Shown here in pieces: positions 5,925 to 15,000 of a DNA stretch of 16,965 nt (positions are counted from its first letter, which is position 1; each line of letters opens with the position of its first letter). The stretch is taken from contig JAFXRA010000382.1 of assembly GCA_017526725.1 (NCBI GenBank), forward strand, positions 1 through 16,965, read 5' to 3'. The notes below the pieces were generated by a model. It worked only from the letters and a program-made list of their open reading frames with translations. It did not search any database and had not been told where the DNA came from. The stretch comes from Candidatus Rifleibacteriota bacterium. GTDB lineage: Bacteria > Riflebacteria > Ozemobacteria > Ozemobacterales > Ozemobacteraceae. The position numbers and the translations under genes are program-made.

Positions 5925-6656
5925 ATGAGAGTAGATATTATCACTCTGCTCCCGCAGATCTTTGATAAAGTATTTGATGAAAGCGTTCTGGGCTCTGCCG
6001 TTAAAAATGGGCTGATTGATATAGTTCTTCATCAGTTCAGGGACTATGGCGATGGCCGACATAAAACGGTAGATGATACTCCCTTTGGGGGAGGGCCAGG
6101 GATGGTTTTTAAGCCGGCACCTCTTGTTAATTGCATTAGAGATGTTAGAAGACTGGGAATTCCAGCACCTGTCATAGGTTTAACACCTCAAGGAGTGCAG
6201 CTTAATCAAAATCTGGTCAAGGAACTTGCTGAGTTTGACCGCATTATTCTTGTGTGCGGCAGATATGAAGGCTTTGATGAAAGAATTATTCATGAATTTG
6301 ACTTTCAACTGTCTATAGGAGATTATGTGCTGACAGGCGGTGAAATAGCTGCTATGGCGGTAGTTGATGCGGTTTCTCGTATGATTCCCGGAACAGTCGG
6401 ATGTAAAGATTCGGTTATTCAAGATTCCTTTTATGAAGGAGTGTTGGATCACCCTCAATACACCAGACCATCTGAATGGGAAGGCTTAGCTGTTCCAAGC
6501 GTTCTTCAGGAAGGGAATCACGCTTTGATTAATAAATACAGACGTTCTCGGTCATTGTTGACTACTGCTGTCAGCAGACCTGATATATTTGCATCTGCAG
6601 ATTTATCTGAAATTGATAAAGAAGGTTTTCAAGATCTTTTAAATTCTGTTGATTAG
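5925..6656 (+). CDS. trmD: tRNA (guanine-N1)-methyltransferase
   Basis: TrmD uses S-adenosylmethionine to methylate G37 next to the anticodon of certain tRNAs, which prevents +1 frameshifting. The 243-residue protein starts MRVDIITLLPQIF and shows FGGGPGM (54-60), the knot-fold motifs CGRYEGFDER (111-120) and SIGDYVLTGGE (130-140), and LDHPQYTRP (174-182) leading to GNHALI in the C-terminal tRNA-binding part. All expected segments are present. The start lies one base after the rimM stop with no clear ribosome binding site, suggesting coupling. Confidence 0.98.
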   Translation: MRVDIITLLPQIFDKVFDESVLGSAVKNGLIDIVLHQFRDYGDGRHKTVDDTPFGGGPGMVFKPAPLVNCIRDVRRLGIPAPVIGLTPQGVQLNQNLVKELAEFDRIILVCGRYEGFDERIIHEFDFQLSIGDYVLTGGEIAAMAVVDAVSRMIPGTVGCKDSVIQDSFYEGVLDHPQYTRPSEWEGLAVPSVLQEGNHALINKYRRSRSLLTTAVSRPDIFASADLSEIDKEGFQDLLNSVD

Positions 6657-6694
6657 CATAAATTTGAAATAATTATTCCGGAAGGAGTTTTTCT

Positions 6695-7063
6695 ATGAAT
6701 CCAGTAATTGAAACTATTGAAAGAAGTTATCAGAAAAAAGAAGAAGAAATACCTAGCTTTATAGCTGGCGATACTGTTCGTCTTGAAATAAAGGTTCGTG
6801 AAGGTGATAAGGAACGCCTTCAGGCTTTTGAAGGTATTGTTATTTCCCGCAAAAACACTGGTTTGCGCGAAAACTTCACTGTAAGAAAGATTTCTTATGG
6901 TGTAGGCGTTGAAAGAACATTCATGCTTCATTCACCCAATATCGCTTCTATCTCTGTTCTCCGCAGAGGTAATGTTGCAAGAGCAAAACTTTATTATTTA
7001 CGCGACAGAGTTGGTAAAAAGACTCGTGTTAAAGACAAAATCTTCGCTAAGGATAAAGACTGA
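6695..7063 (+). CDS. rplS: 50S ribosomal protein bL19
   Basis: bL19 sits at the interface between the ribosomal subunits. The 122-residue sequence contains the family stretch [13 protein letters not shown], the FEGIVISRK motif, and [12 protein letters not shown] followed by [10 protein letters not shown], as expected. GAAGGAG (6681-6687) lies seven bases before the ATG, a much better site than those of rimM or trmD and typical of ribosomal protein genes. The next gene starts three bases after its stop. Confidence 0.98.
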   Translation: MNPVIETIERSYQKKEEEIPSFIAGDTVRLEIKVREGDKERLQAFEGIVISRKNTGLRENFTVRKISYGVGVERTFMLHSPNIASISVLRRGNVARAKLYYLRDRVGKKTRVKDKIFAKDKD

Positions 7064-7065
7064 TT

Positions 7066-8106
7066 TTGGACGAATTAACTAGTCCTAGTAGTGAAGAAAA
7101 ATCTACTGGGGTATTCATACATGATTTATCTGTTCGTTTTAATGAGCAGGTAATTCCATTGGAAGCACTGGATCCGACTGAAGTTTTAGCAGAGTCTAAG
7201 CTTCAGTTGGTTGGCAGTGTTTCAGGTGCGGTTAAAAGCGGTGTTCAGGTTTGTTATGAGCAAACCTATCGCCCCTTTTCTGCTTTTAAGACAATAACAG
7301 ATAAAGATCATCTGAATTTAGGAAAATTCAGATTTGACTTAAATCTTCACAGTGGATTGAATAGTTTTGTTTTAAAATTAGTCACTCCAGAGGGTGATGT
7401 ATTAGATTCCAAATCTTTTTCTTTGTGCTATAAAGGATCTTTCAGAGAATGGAATGAGACCATATTTATAGCTTTTTTCCTGGCTATATTGATACGTGGT
7501 CTTGTTGTACAAGCATTTTGGATACCTACAGGCAGTATGGAACCCACTCTTCTTGGAGAAGAGAAAACACCTCCACCAGATAATAAAGTAGTCAGAAGCG
7601 GAGACCGCATTCTTGTAAATCGTTTTGCGTATACCTTTGATTTTTCATTAGATGGCAGACTGCCTTTTGGATATAATGCAAGATACTGGTTAAAGTTGCC
7701 GGAACGGGGAGATATTGTTGTTTTTAAATTCCCCGACAAAGATCCTAAAGCTGCTCCAAAAGACTATATTAAACGAGTTATTGGTTTGCCTGGTGATGAA
7801 GTTAAAATTGTTGACGGTATAACTTACGTTAACAATATTCCTTTGACTGAACCATATATTAAGGAAAAACCCGTAGTGGATTTTCCGTTAGACTATCCTG
7901 TTGAAGTAGTTAAACCTGGTTATTTATTTGTTATGGGTGATAACAGAAACAACAGCTATGATAGTCGTTTCTGGGGACAAATGCCTTTGACTAATCTTAA
8001 AGGGCAGGCGATTTTCAGCTATCTTCCATTAAACAGACTTGGTCCTATAAAAAGTTATACTCATGAAAATCTTGTTCCCGGGAAGGTTTCAGACGCATCT
8101 CATTAA
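7066..8106 (+). CDS. lepB: Type I signal peptidase with an extra N-terminal domain
   Basis: Signal peptidase I cuts signal peptides from exported proteins at the outer face of the inner membrane. The catalytic Ser157 lies in PTGSMEPTL just after the membrane segment (about 131-150), the base Lys236 is in DYIKRVIGLPGDE, and VMGDNRNNSYDSR (289-301) is the last conserved box. The family part is complete. Unusually, about 125 residues precede the membrane segment. They are rich in beta-type hydrophobic alternation, for example LQLVGSVSGAVKSGVQVCYE and FVLKLVTPEGDV, and look like a beta-sandwich fold. By usual single-span topology this domain would face the cytosol. The start is TTG at 7066, with AAGGA 12 bases upstream; no ATG occurs before SMEP. 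It follows rplS by two bases. Confidence 0.93.
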   Translation: MDELTSPSSEEKSTGVFIHDLSVRFNEQVIPLEALDPTEVLAESKLQLVGSVSGAVKSGVQVCYEQTYRPFSAFKTITDKDHLNLGKFRFDLNLHSGLNSFVLKLVTPEGDVLDSKSFSLCYKGSFREWNETIFIAFFLAILIRGLVVQAFWIPTGSMEPTLLGEEKTPPPDNKVVRSGDRILVNRFAYTFDFSLDGRLPFGYNARYWLKLPERGDIVVFKFPDKDPKAAPKDYIKRVIGLPGDEVKIVDGITYVNNIPLTEPYIKEKPVVDFPLDYPVEVVKPGYLFVMGDNRNNSYDSRFWGQMPLTNLKGQAIFSYLPLNRLGPIKSYTHENLVPGKVSDASH

Positions 8107-8109
8107 TTT

Positions 8110-9003
8110 ATGAATAAAGATTTACCTGGTCATATAAGAAAGGCATTCCGTTCTGTAGAGCGGTATTTACCTGTCGTAGATGTCATAGTTGAGCTTGTAG
8201 ACGCGAGAATGCCCAGCGGTTCAAGATTGAAGGATTTTGTTGGAAAACTTGGCAAGATTTCTGTCATAGCTTTGTCAAAGTCAGATTTAGCAGACAAGGA
8301 GCAGACAAAGCTTTGGATAGATAAGTATAAAAGTGAAGGTTATTCTTGTGTTGCCTTAGATTGCCGAGATAGAAATTCCGTTAAGAACCTTTCAAAGATT
8401 ATTCGTTCAGCCGCATTAGAAAGTTTAAATAAGAAAAACTCTTCCAACCGCAAGGTTCGCAGAGTTATGGTTATTGGAATTCCGAATGTAGGTAAATCTA
8501 CTTTAATTAATTCGCTGGCTGGCCGTGCTGCTGCTAGAGCTGCGAATATGCCCGGGGTTACAAGAAGTGTTCAATGGATAAAGATTTCAGGTGAATTAGA
8601 ATTGTTGGATTTACCAGGAATACTAGATTTTGCTCTGCTAAGACGCGGAGATATCTTAAAGCTTATCAACACTATTCCCGGACGGGATGATGATACTTAT
8701 ACCAAAGCAAAGAATCTTTGCAGAATACTTTATCTAACAGGGAATGAGCGTATACTTCCTGAATATGGAGAGTATGACCAGAATTTTGACAAGTTTGTTT
8801 CAGAGTATGCCAGAAGAATGAATTTTGTGATCAAGGGCGGCAATCCGGATTTACAGCGCGCTACAAATGATATTGTCAAACGATTTCAAAGCGGTGGTTT
8901 TGGAAAAGTTACTTTAGAAAGTCCTGATAAAGATTTTTCAGAAGTATTTGCAGAATATGAGCAGAATAATGCTGAAAACTTTGAGGAATTAGAAAATGTC
9001 TGA
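8110..9003 (+). CDS. rbgA: Circularly permuted ribosome-assembly GTPase (RbgA/YlqF type)
   Basis: RbgA-type GTPases act in late 50S assembly. The motif order is permuted as in this family: DAR (31-33) and the G4 motif SKSD (56-59) come first, then G1 GIPNVGKS (123-130), PGVTR (148-152) and the G3 motif DLPG (167-170). The C-terminal part (about 195-297) is helical, as in RbgA. The 297-residue length fits. Two points differ from textbook RbgA: the G3 motif is DLPG rather than DTPG, and the following WPK-like box is replaced by LDFALLRRG, so this may be a divergent subfamily. The ATG lies three bases after the lepB stop without a visible ribosome binding site. Its last eight bases overlap phoH. 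Confidence 0.88.
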   Translation: MNKDLPGHIRKAFRSVERYLPVVDVIVELVDARMPSGSRLKDFVGKLGKISVIALSKSDLADKEQTKLWIDKYKSEGYSCVALDCRDRNSVKNLSKIIRSAALESLNKKNSSNRKVRRVMVIGIPNVGKSTLINSLAGRAAARAANMPGVTRSVQWIKISGELELLDLPGILDFALLRRGDILKLINTIPGRDDDTYTKAKNLCRILYLTGNERILPEYGEYDQNFDKFVSEYARRMNFVIKGGNPDLQRATNDIVKRFQSGGFGKVTLESPDKDFSEVFAEYEQNNAENFEELENV

Positions 9004-9991
9004 TGTTCCAGTTTGTATAAATCTTTCAGAAGAATTAACCAGATTAATGTTTTCTTCTAGTGCAGAAAATGGTTTAACCCTTATTAGGAGTGTTCCTGAT
9101 TTAAATGTTAAAGCCAGAGGAAACTGTCTGACTATCAGCGGAAAAGATGATAAAGTCAAGATAGTAAAGCAGTTCATCAAGATTCTTAATACAAGAATCA
9201 GTCACCACGAAGAACTTGAATATGCTGATGTTAGAAGAGTTTTCAGACAGTTGTCTAATTTAAATAATGCTCAGATTGAATCAGATAAAGAAGCAATTTT
9301 TTCAGAACTGCTTTCTACTCACAGCGGCAGGCCGATAAAAGCTAAAACGGCCAATCAAAAATATTATTTAGACTCTATAGATAAGAACACTATAACTATT
9401 GCCAGAGGTCCTGCGGGAACCGGCAAAACATATTTAGCTGCTGCCATGGCTGTAAAAGCTTTAAGGGAAAAAAGAATCAGCCGAATAATCTTATCAAGAC
9501 CAGTTATTGAAGCTGGTGAAAGCCTGGGTTATCTGCCAGGTGACTTGAAGGAAAAGGTTGACCCACATTTTAGACCTCTTTATGATTCTCTGCAGGATTT
9601 TATCGGTTTGAGCAAATTTGAACAATTTGTCAGACAAGGAATTATAGAAATAACACCCTTAGCTTATATGAGAGGCAGAACTTTTAATGAATCTTTTGTT
9701 GTGCTGGATGAAGCCCAGAATACAACCATTGCTCAGATGAGAATGATTCTGACCAGACTTGGATATGGTTCTAAGATGGTTATAACTGGTGACCAGACCC
9801 AGATAGATTTGCCTAATCCGTCAGATTCCTCGCTTTTGGTGCTTAAAGATATTTTAGGCCGTGTAGAATCTGTTAATTTTGTAGATTTGACTTCAGAAGA
9901 TGTAGTTCGACATGATGTTGTTAGACGTATAATTAATGCATTTGACGAGTATCAGTCGAGGGAACGGGTGAGAAACAATGAAGGAAGATGA
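8996..9991 (+). CDS. phoH: PhoH family ATPase
   Basis: The 331-residue protein has an N-terminal KH-like region (about 25-90) and a PhoH ATPase core. Walker A GPAGTGKT is at 138-145, Walker B VVLDEAQN at 235-242, and VITGDQTQ at 263-270. SRPVIEAGESLGYLPG (167-182) and PLAYMRGRTF (221-230) are family signatures. PhoH-like proteins bind ATP and are linked to RNA metabolism; the exact reaction is not settled. The gene is almost always beside ybeY or pgpH, as here, which supports a role in ribosomal RNA maturation. GAGGA (8983-8987) is eight bases before the ATG inside the rbgA end, and its last 14 bases overlap pgpH. Confidence 0.96.
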   Translation: MSDVPVCINLSEELTRLMFSSSAENGLTLIRSVPDLNVKARGNCLTISGKDDKVKIVKQFIKILNTRISHHEELEYADVRRVFRQLSNLNNAQIESDKEAIFSELLSTHSGRPIKAKTANQKYYLDSIDKNTITIARGPAGTGKTYLAAAMAVKALREKRISRIILSRPVIEAGESLGYLPGDLKEKVDPHFRPLYDSLQDFIGLSKFEQFVRQGIIEITPLAYMRGRTFNESFVVLDEAQNTTIAQMRMILTRLGYGSKMVITGDQTQIDLPNPSDSSLLVLKDILGRVESVNFVDLTSEDVVRHDVVRRIINAFDEYQSRERVRNNEGR

Positions 9992-12317
9992 AAGAAAAGA
10001 TTTCCTGACAGATATTTTGTCATGGCTTTCTGTTCCGTCGAAAAGACGACATAATTTTATTGTATGGTTGGTAATTTATTGGATATTGCTAACCGCTATA
10101 ATTGTTATTGATCCAAAGCAGATGCTTGATGAAATAGCAGTCGGAAAGCCTGTTCCAAAAACAATAATCTGTCCTAAGGATTTAACTATTACAGATCCAA
10201 AAGAAACTGATTCTCTGAGAGCTAAGGCTAGTGATAATGAGCCTTCGGTTTATAAAACAGATCCTCATGCAAATGAAGTTATGCTTGAGGAATTTGATAA
10301 GAATCTGAGAAAACTCAATGATTTTTATGATACTTATCATGACAAAAGCAATAATAAATCTTTAAATGTAATTATTCGGGAAATGTTTCCCGACAAGTTT
10401 CTGCTGGATTCAAGGGAGCTTAGCCAGCTTTCTACTTTGAGTGTCAGTCAGTTTGATGAATTAAAGAATAAAAGCAGAATCAAGTTTACTGAGCTTTGTG
10501 CTCGTCAGATTACAGAGCAGAATATAAATGATATTTATCGTGATATTAGAGTCAGTGCAGACAGTATCTGGGAAGCCGGACAGGTTTTTAAGCATCTTTA
10601 TGCTGCAATATTAGAAGGTTCTATTCGTGTTAATTCTGTATTAGACGTAGAAATGACTACTCGCAGAAAGAAAGAAGCTTCTGACGGAGTTCAGCCTGTT
10701 GAAAAGCATTTTCAAAAGGGTCAGAGAATTATTGCAGAAGGCGAAATAGTTACAGAAGAAATCTTTATAGTTTTCAAACAGATACAAGCGGAATTGCAGA
10801 AGAATATTTTCCTTTCTATGATTGGAAGCATGCTTCTGATGTTTATTGTTATCGTAATGGCTATAGCTTATATAAGAGCTCAGGATATAAATGTATTTGT
10901 TGATGATGTTCAGTATAAACTTATTGCCACTCTCTGCTTTGTTTGTTTGTTGGCAACTAAGGTTGTATTTGGAATAAGCGATGATTATCATTTGTATTAC
11001 CTGATTGTTCTTTTATCTCCTATGGCAACTTTGGTTTTGTTGCTTATTTCTACAATGAGCAATCTTAAAATTGTTTATTTCTGCGTATTCTGGATGGGGC
11101 TGCTTTCTTTTATTGTTACTATAGGCTGCGATCCATTTATAGTCGGTTTAATTGCTGCAATAATAATAGGTGCAATAGGTGGTATACTATTCTGGGATAT
11201 TTTCTATAAAGACAAAGAAGGCAATCTGCGTTTCATATTAAGAAAAACAGGTTTGAATATTGGTTTTAGCACCATGGCTGCAGTATTTGCTGTAATGCTT
11301 ATTGATTCTAGTGATTTCTCAATCGAAGGTCTTAAGAGATTATCAATATATGCATTGTGCGGTTTCTTTAACGGCATGGCTTCTGGTATTCTTTCCAACG
11401 GCCTTTTGCCTTATATAGAAGATTATTTTTCCTTTGCTACACCGACCAAGCTGTTAGAACTTACTTCAGAAGAAAGTCCATTGTTAAAGCGCTTGGCTCA
11501 AGAAGCACCTGGAACATTCCAGCACAGCAAGGCAGTTGCTAATATGGCTTCTCAAGCTGCTGCAGCTGTAGATGCTGACCCACTTTTAACAAAAGTCTGC
11601 GCTCTTTATCATGATATAGGTAAAATTAAACGACCAGAATACTATACAGAAAATCAGCATGGTGAAAATCCTCATGATGAAAAGAAACCTACTATGTCGG
11701 CTTTGATTATTGCCACTCATGTCAAGGACGGTGCTGAATTAGCAAGAGATTATAAGATTCCTCACAGAGTAATTGAAGTTATGACTCAGCATCATGGTAC
11801 CAGCTTGATTGAATACTTCTATAATAAGCAGAAAGAGCTTACTCCTGATACCGTTGATGAATCTCAGTTCAGATACAAGAGTCTTAAACCTCAGAGCAAG
11901 GAAGCTGCTATTCTCTTGTTGGCTGACGCTGTTGAAGCTTCTTCAAGAAGTCTTGACGAACTTAATCCTGAAAAAATCAAAGCTCATGTTAAAAAGATTG
12001 TCGACCATAAGATGAAAGATGATAATCAACTTGAAGAAACTAATTTGACCTTAAAAGACATAGATACTATTGAAGATGAATTTGTTAAGGTTCTTATTTC
12101 TGCTAACCATAAACGTATCAAATATCAGAATCAGTTAAAGGAAGAAGCCGCTGCGAAAGCTGCTGCTGCTAAGGCTGAAACTGAAGCTGTTAAGGCTGAA
12201 GCAGCTAAAATTGAGGCAGAAAACAAGTTGAAAGAAGACTTAAAAAATGAAAGTTTATCTGCTTCAACATCTGATTCTGAAACGGCTAATAAGCCCGAAA
12301 ATGAAAAAGGAAACTGA
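9978..12317 (+). CDS. pgpH: 7TM-HD family cyclic di-AMP phosphodiesterase (PgpH/YqfF type)
   Basis: PgpH-type proteins hydrolyse cyclic di-AMP on the cytosolic side of the membrane. The 779-residue protein shows the full layout: a first membrane segment (about 27-44), a large external domain (about 45-270), a block of membrane helices (about 276-478), and a cytosolic HD domain (about 505-660). Metal ligands are visible as His516, His545-Asp546 in HDIGK, His581, His605-His606 and Asp650. The last about 65 residues form an Ala/Lys/Glu-rich, probably coiled-coil, tail that is not part of the enzyme domain. The ATG overlaps the phoH end by 14 bases, and ybeY follows after two bases. If active, it implies that this organism makes cyclic di-AMP; no cyclase gene is in the window. 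Confidence 0.95.
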   Translation: MKEDERKDFLTDILSWLSVPSKRRHNFIVWLVIYWILLTAIIVIDPKQMLDEIAVGKPVPKTIICPKDLTITDPKETDSLRAKASDNEPSVYKTDPHANEVMLEEFDKNLRKLNDFYDTYHDKSNNKSLNVIIREMFPDKFLLDSRELSQLSTLSVSQFDELKNKSRIKFTELCARQITEQNINDIYRDIRVSADSIWEAGQVFKHLYAAILEGSIRVNSVLDVEMTTRRKKEASDGVQPVEKHFQKGQRIIAEGEIVTEEIFIVFKQIQAELQKNIFLSMIGSMLLMFIVIVMAIAYIRAQDINVFVDDVQYKLIATLCFVCLLATKVVFGISDDYHLYYLIVLLSPMATLVLLLISTMSNLKIVYFCVFWMGLLSFIVTIGCDPFIVGLIAAIIIGAIGGILFWDIFYKDKEGNLRFILRKTGLNIGFSTMAAVFAVMLIDSSDFSIEGLKRLSIYALCGFFNGMASGILSNGLLPYIEDYFSFATPTKLLELTSEESPLLKRLAQEAPGTFQHSKAVANMASQAAAAVDADPLLTKVCALYHDIGKIKRPEYYTENQHGENPHDEKKPTMSALIIATHVKDGAELARDYKIPHRVIEVMTQHHGTSLIEYFYNKQKELTPDTVDESQFRYKSLKPQSKEAAILLLADAVEASSRSLDELNPEKIKAHVKKIVDHKMKDDNQLEETNLTLKDIDTIEDEFVKVLISANHKRIKYQNQLKEEAAAKAAAAKAETEAVKAEAAKIEAENKLKEDLKNESLSASTSDSETANKPENEKGN

Positions 12318-12319
12318 TT

Positions 12320-12823
12320 ATGGAAGTATTGATTACTAATGACCAGGCAGCTGTTGAAATAAACCTTGATTTTATTAGGGAAATAGCTCTCGAAATAATG
12401 AAGTTTGAAGGTTCACCTGATAACTCTCAGCTTTCTATGGTTTTTTGCGATGATGAAGCTATAAAAGAACTGAATAATGAATACCGCGGAAAGAATGAAG
12501 CAACTGACGTGCTGTCATTTCCGATGGAATTAGAAAACTTTGTTCCGGAAATCAGAATGCTTGGAGATATTGTTATAAGCACTGATACTGCTATCAGACA
12601 GGCAAAAGAGTATAATCATTCCGTAATGACAGAAATAGTTATTCTTATGATTCATGGGCTTTTGCATTTGCATGGTTATGACCATATAGAAGAAGACGAC
12701 TGCAGGAAAATGCGTGCAAGAGAAGCAGAAATATTAAAGTTTATCTGCAGCATAGGTAAGTTTTCTGAACTTAAGAATATTTCTTCAGAGCCGCTGATAG
12801 AGCGGGCTTCTGAAAAGATGTAA
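12320..12823 (+). CDS. ybeY: Endoribonuclease YbeY, 16S rRNA maturation
   Basis: YbeY is a zinc-dependent endoribonuclease needed for 16S rRNA 3' end maturation and 70S quality control. The zinc motif HGLLHLHGYDH is at 112-122, with His112, His116 and His122 as ligands. The upstream YRGKNEATDVLSFP (55-68) carries the conserved Arg (56). At 167 residues it is slightly longer than usual, with a short charged C-terminal tail. AAAGGA lies eight bases before the ATG. The phoH-pgpH-ybeY order matches the conserved cluster in Firmicutes and some other phyla. Confidence 0.97.
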   Translation: MEVLITNDQAAVEINLDFIREIALEIMKFEGSPDNSQLSMVFCDDEAIKELNNEYRGKNEATDVLSFPMELENFVPEIRMLGDIVISTDTAIRQAKEYNHSVMTEIVILMIHGLLHLHGYDHIEEDDCRKMRAREAEILKFICSIGKFSELKNISSEPLIERASEKM

Positions 12824-12840
12824 GAAAAGGTTAAATATCA

Positions 12841-14160
12841 ATGGATGATGGTATATCGGGTCTATTATTTGTAATTTTCATATTGTTTTCTGCCCTGTTT
12901 TCCTCGTTAGATACGGCTCTTTCCTCGATTTCTCCTTTGAGACTTAAAAAGTTAGAAGGAGAAGGGGATAAAAAAGCATCAAATATTCTTAAACTTGTAT
13001 CAGACAGACAAAGAGTAATAATTACTTTGCTAATGGGGAATACTCTTTGCAATGTTGCTGCTACGGCAATCGCTGTAGGGCTTATAAACAGTCATTTTGC
13101 CGGCACTAAGTATCTTGCCTGGGCTGGATCTGATATTCTTGCAAGCGTAATTCTAGCTGCAGTCATAATGACAATATTCATAGTTTTCATGGGAGAAATT
13201 ATCCCAAAGACTGTAGCAATTTACGGTGGATATACTTTTGTTTGCTGGACTTACAGAATTTTTAGAATTGTTATGGCGCTATCTTACCCGATAGTTGGGC
13301 TGGTAGTATGGCTTATTAAAAAGCTGGCTCCCAAGTATTCCGATTGGAACGACCATATTGGTGGTTCATCAAGTATTGAAGAAATAGACAACTATTTTGA
13401 CTTAGGTGAAGAAGTTGGAATTATTGAAGAAGACGAAAAAGATATGCTCAGCTCTGTGTTTGAGTTCGGCGATACGATAGTCAGAGAAGTTATGGTTCCC
13501 AGACCGGACGTAACAGGTATTCCGATAAATGCCAGTTTCAAGGATATGCTTCAGTGCATTAGAGCAGACGGGCATTCAAGATTCCCTGTTTATGACGGCA
13601 ATATAGATAAAGTTGTCGGAATTCTATATGTAAAAGATATTCTTATCAAGCTTGAAGAAATTGAAAAATCCTATGATTTGTTCAAGCTATTGCGTGCGCC
13701 TTTCTTTGTGCCTGAAACAAAGAAATTAGACGACCTTCTGAGTGAATTTAAAAAGAGAAAGCAGCATATAGCTGTTGTTGTTGATGAATACGGCGGAGTT
13801 TCAGGCTTGGTTACCATTGAAGACCTTCTTGAAGAAATCGTTGGTGAAATTGATGACGAATACGACGTTGATGAACTAGACCCGCTGGTTAAGGTTGACG
13901 AAAATATTTACAGCATTGACGCCAGATATTGTATCAGCGATTTGGAAAGTGAACTGGGGTGTCATTTTGAATGTGAAGATTCAGACTCTGTTGGTGGTTT
14001 TGTTTTTGAAAAACTAGGCCGTATTCCTCAACGAGGTGAAACATTTGAAGTTCCGCAGGGCGTTTTCCAAATATTAGAAATTAAGGGCAACCGTATTTTG
14101 AGAGTTAAATTCACGATGAATAAAGAATTAGCTGAAAGCAAATCTGAAAATGACGGTTGA
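12841..14160 (+). CDS. CNNM/CBS-domain membrane protein (CorC/HlyC-like)
   Basis: The 439-residue protein has the three-part layout of CorC/YfjD-type proteins. A DUF21/CNNM membrane domain (about 1-190) has several hydrophobic helices and [11 protein letters not shown] (116-126). A CBS pair follows, with VREVMVPR (214-221), HSRFPVYDG (245-253), and [19 protein letters not shown] (315-333). A CorC_HlyC C-terminal domain (about 350-428) comes last. Family members are implicated in magnesium or other cation efflux, with the CBS pair as a nucleotide sensor. Substrate cannot be read from the sequence. AAAAGG (12825-12830) is ten bases before the ATG. Homologues often sit between ybeY and era, so the gene belongs to this cluster. 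Confidence 0.93.
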   Translation: MDDGISGLLFVIFILFSALFSSLDTALSSISPLRLKKLEGEGDKKASNILKLVSDRQRVIITLLMGNTLCNVAATAIAVGLINSHFAGTKYLAWAGSDILASVILAAVIMTIFIVFMGEIIPKTVAIYGGYTFVCWTYRIFRIVMALSYPIVGLVVWLIKKLAPKYSDWNDHIGGSSSIEEIDNYFDLGEEVGIIEEDEKDMLSSVFEFGDTIVREVMVPRPDVTGIPINASFKDMLQCIRADGHSRFPVYDGNIDKVVGILYVKDILIKLEEIEKSYDLFKLLRAPFFVPETKKLDDLLSEFKKRKQHIAVVVDEYGGVSGLVTIEDLLEEIVGEIDDEYDVDELDPLVKVDENIYSIDARYCISDLESELGCHFECEDSDSVGGFVFEKLGRIPQRGETFEVPQGVFQILEIKGNRILRVKFTMNKELAESKSENDG

Positions 14161-14196
14161 TTCATTTTGTTGTTTTTGTTAGTTTAATTTAAGCCT

Positions 14197-14943
14197 ATGA
14201 TTAAACATGAAAGATTAAATAGAACGATAAGGATGTTTTCCCGCAGACTGACAGTGGTTTGGGGTTATATTAGGAACTATCTGCTGACAGGAGTTTTGGT
14301 AATTGTTCCTGTTGCTGTTACTATTTACATTATTTATTTTATTTTCCAGTTTGCAGACAGCTTTTTGGGAAGCGCAATAGGTGAGGCCATCGGTTACAGT
14401 ATCCCCGGCATGGGTATATTCTTAACAGCACTTTTCTGTTTGCTGATAGGGGTTATAGCTCAAAACTACTTCGGTAAAAGACTTATTGCCTGGATAGATA
14501 CTTCACTTAGCCAGATTCCTATTGTTAAGTCTGTTTACAGTGGCATTAAACAGGTTGCTGATGTTTTTATACAGAACAAGAAAAGCAATTTTAAACGTGT
14601 CGTTATGCTTGAATACCCGAAAGAAAACTCTTGGGTAATAGGTTTTGTTACTTCAGATTTTCTAGTGAAACTAGACGCAGATGTTCCGGAAAAAGAAAAT
14701 ATGGTTACAATATTCGTGCCTACAACCCCTAACCCGACTTCCGGTTTTCTATTAATATTGCCGAAAAGCAAAATTGTTGATATGAATATAGATATAGAAG
14801 ATGCTATGAAGATTATTATATCGGCTGGTCTGGTTCAGCCCACCGCTAATAATCCTATGGTAAATTTAGCAGATAAAGAAAAAGAAAAATTAGAAGACAA
14901 ATCCGAAGAAGTAAAAAATATCGAGGCTAAAGAAGTTGCATAA
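14197..14943 (+). CDS. DUF502 family inner-membrane protein
   Basis: The 248-residue protein has two membrane segments (about 28-52 and 68-92) and the DUF502 hallmark VPTTPNPTSGFL (174-185), preceded by the conserved SQIPIVKSVYSGIKQVADVF region (105-124). The C-terminal 25 residues are a charged Lys/Glu tail. The family has no established biochemical role. It is common in Gram-negative bacteria, which is one hint about the cell envelope here. The ATG at 14197 has no recognisable ribosome binding site and sits 36 bases after the previous stop. A second in-frame ATG at 14233 would also keep both membrane segments. No terminator or promoter was seen in the gap. Confidence 0.9.
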   Translation: MIKHERLNRTIRMFSRRLTVVWGYIRNYLLTGVLVIVPVAVTIYIIYFIFQFADSFLGSAIGEAIGYSIPGMGIFLTALFCLLIGVIAQNYFGKRLIAWIDTSLSQIPIVKSVYSGIKQVADVFIQNKKSNFKRVVMLEYPKENSWVIGFVTSDFLVKLDADVPEKENMVTIFVPTTPNPTSGFLLILPKSKIVDMNIDIEDAMKIIISAGLVQPTANNPMVNLADKEKEKLEDKSEEVKNIEAKEVA

Positions 14944-15000
14944 AATTAAGCATTGGTTTATAAAACTGATGTTTAACTAACTGGAGGCAGATAGATATTT

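Noticed and set aside
14161..14196. Possible terminator in the T-rich gap before the DUF502 gene
   Set aside because: There are T-runs but no stem of useful length before them.
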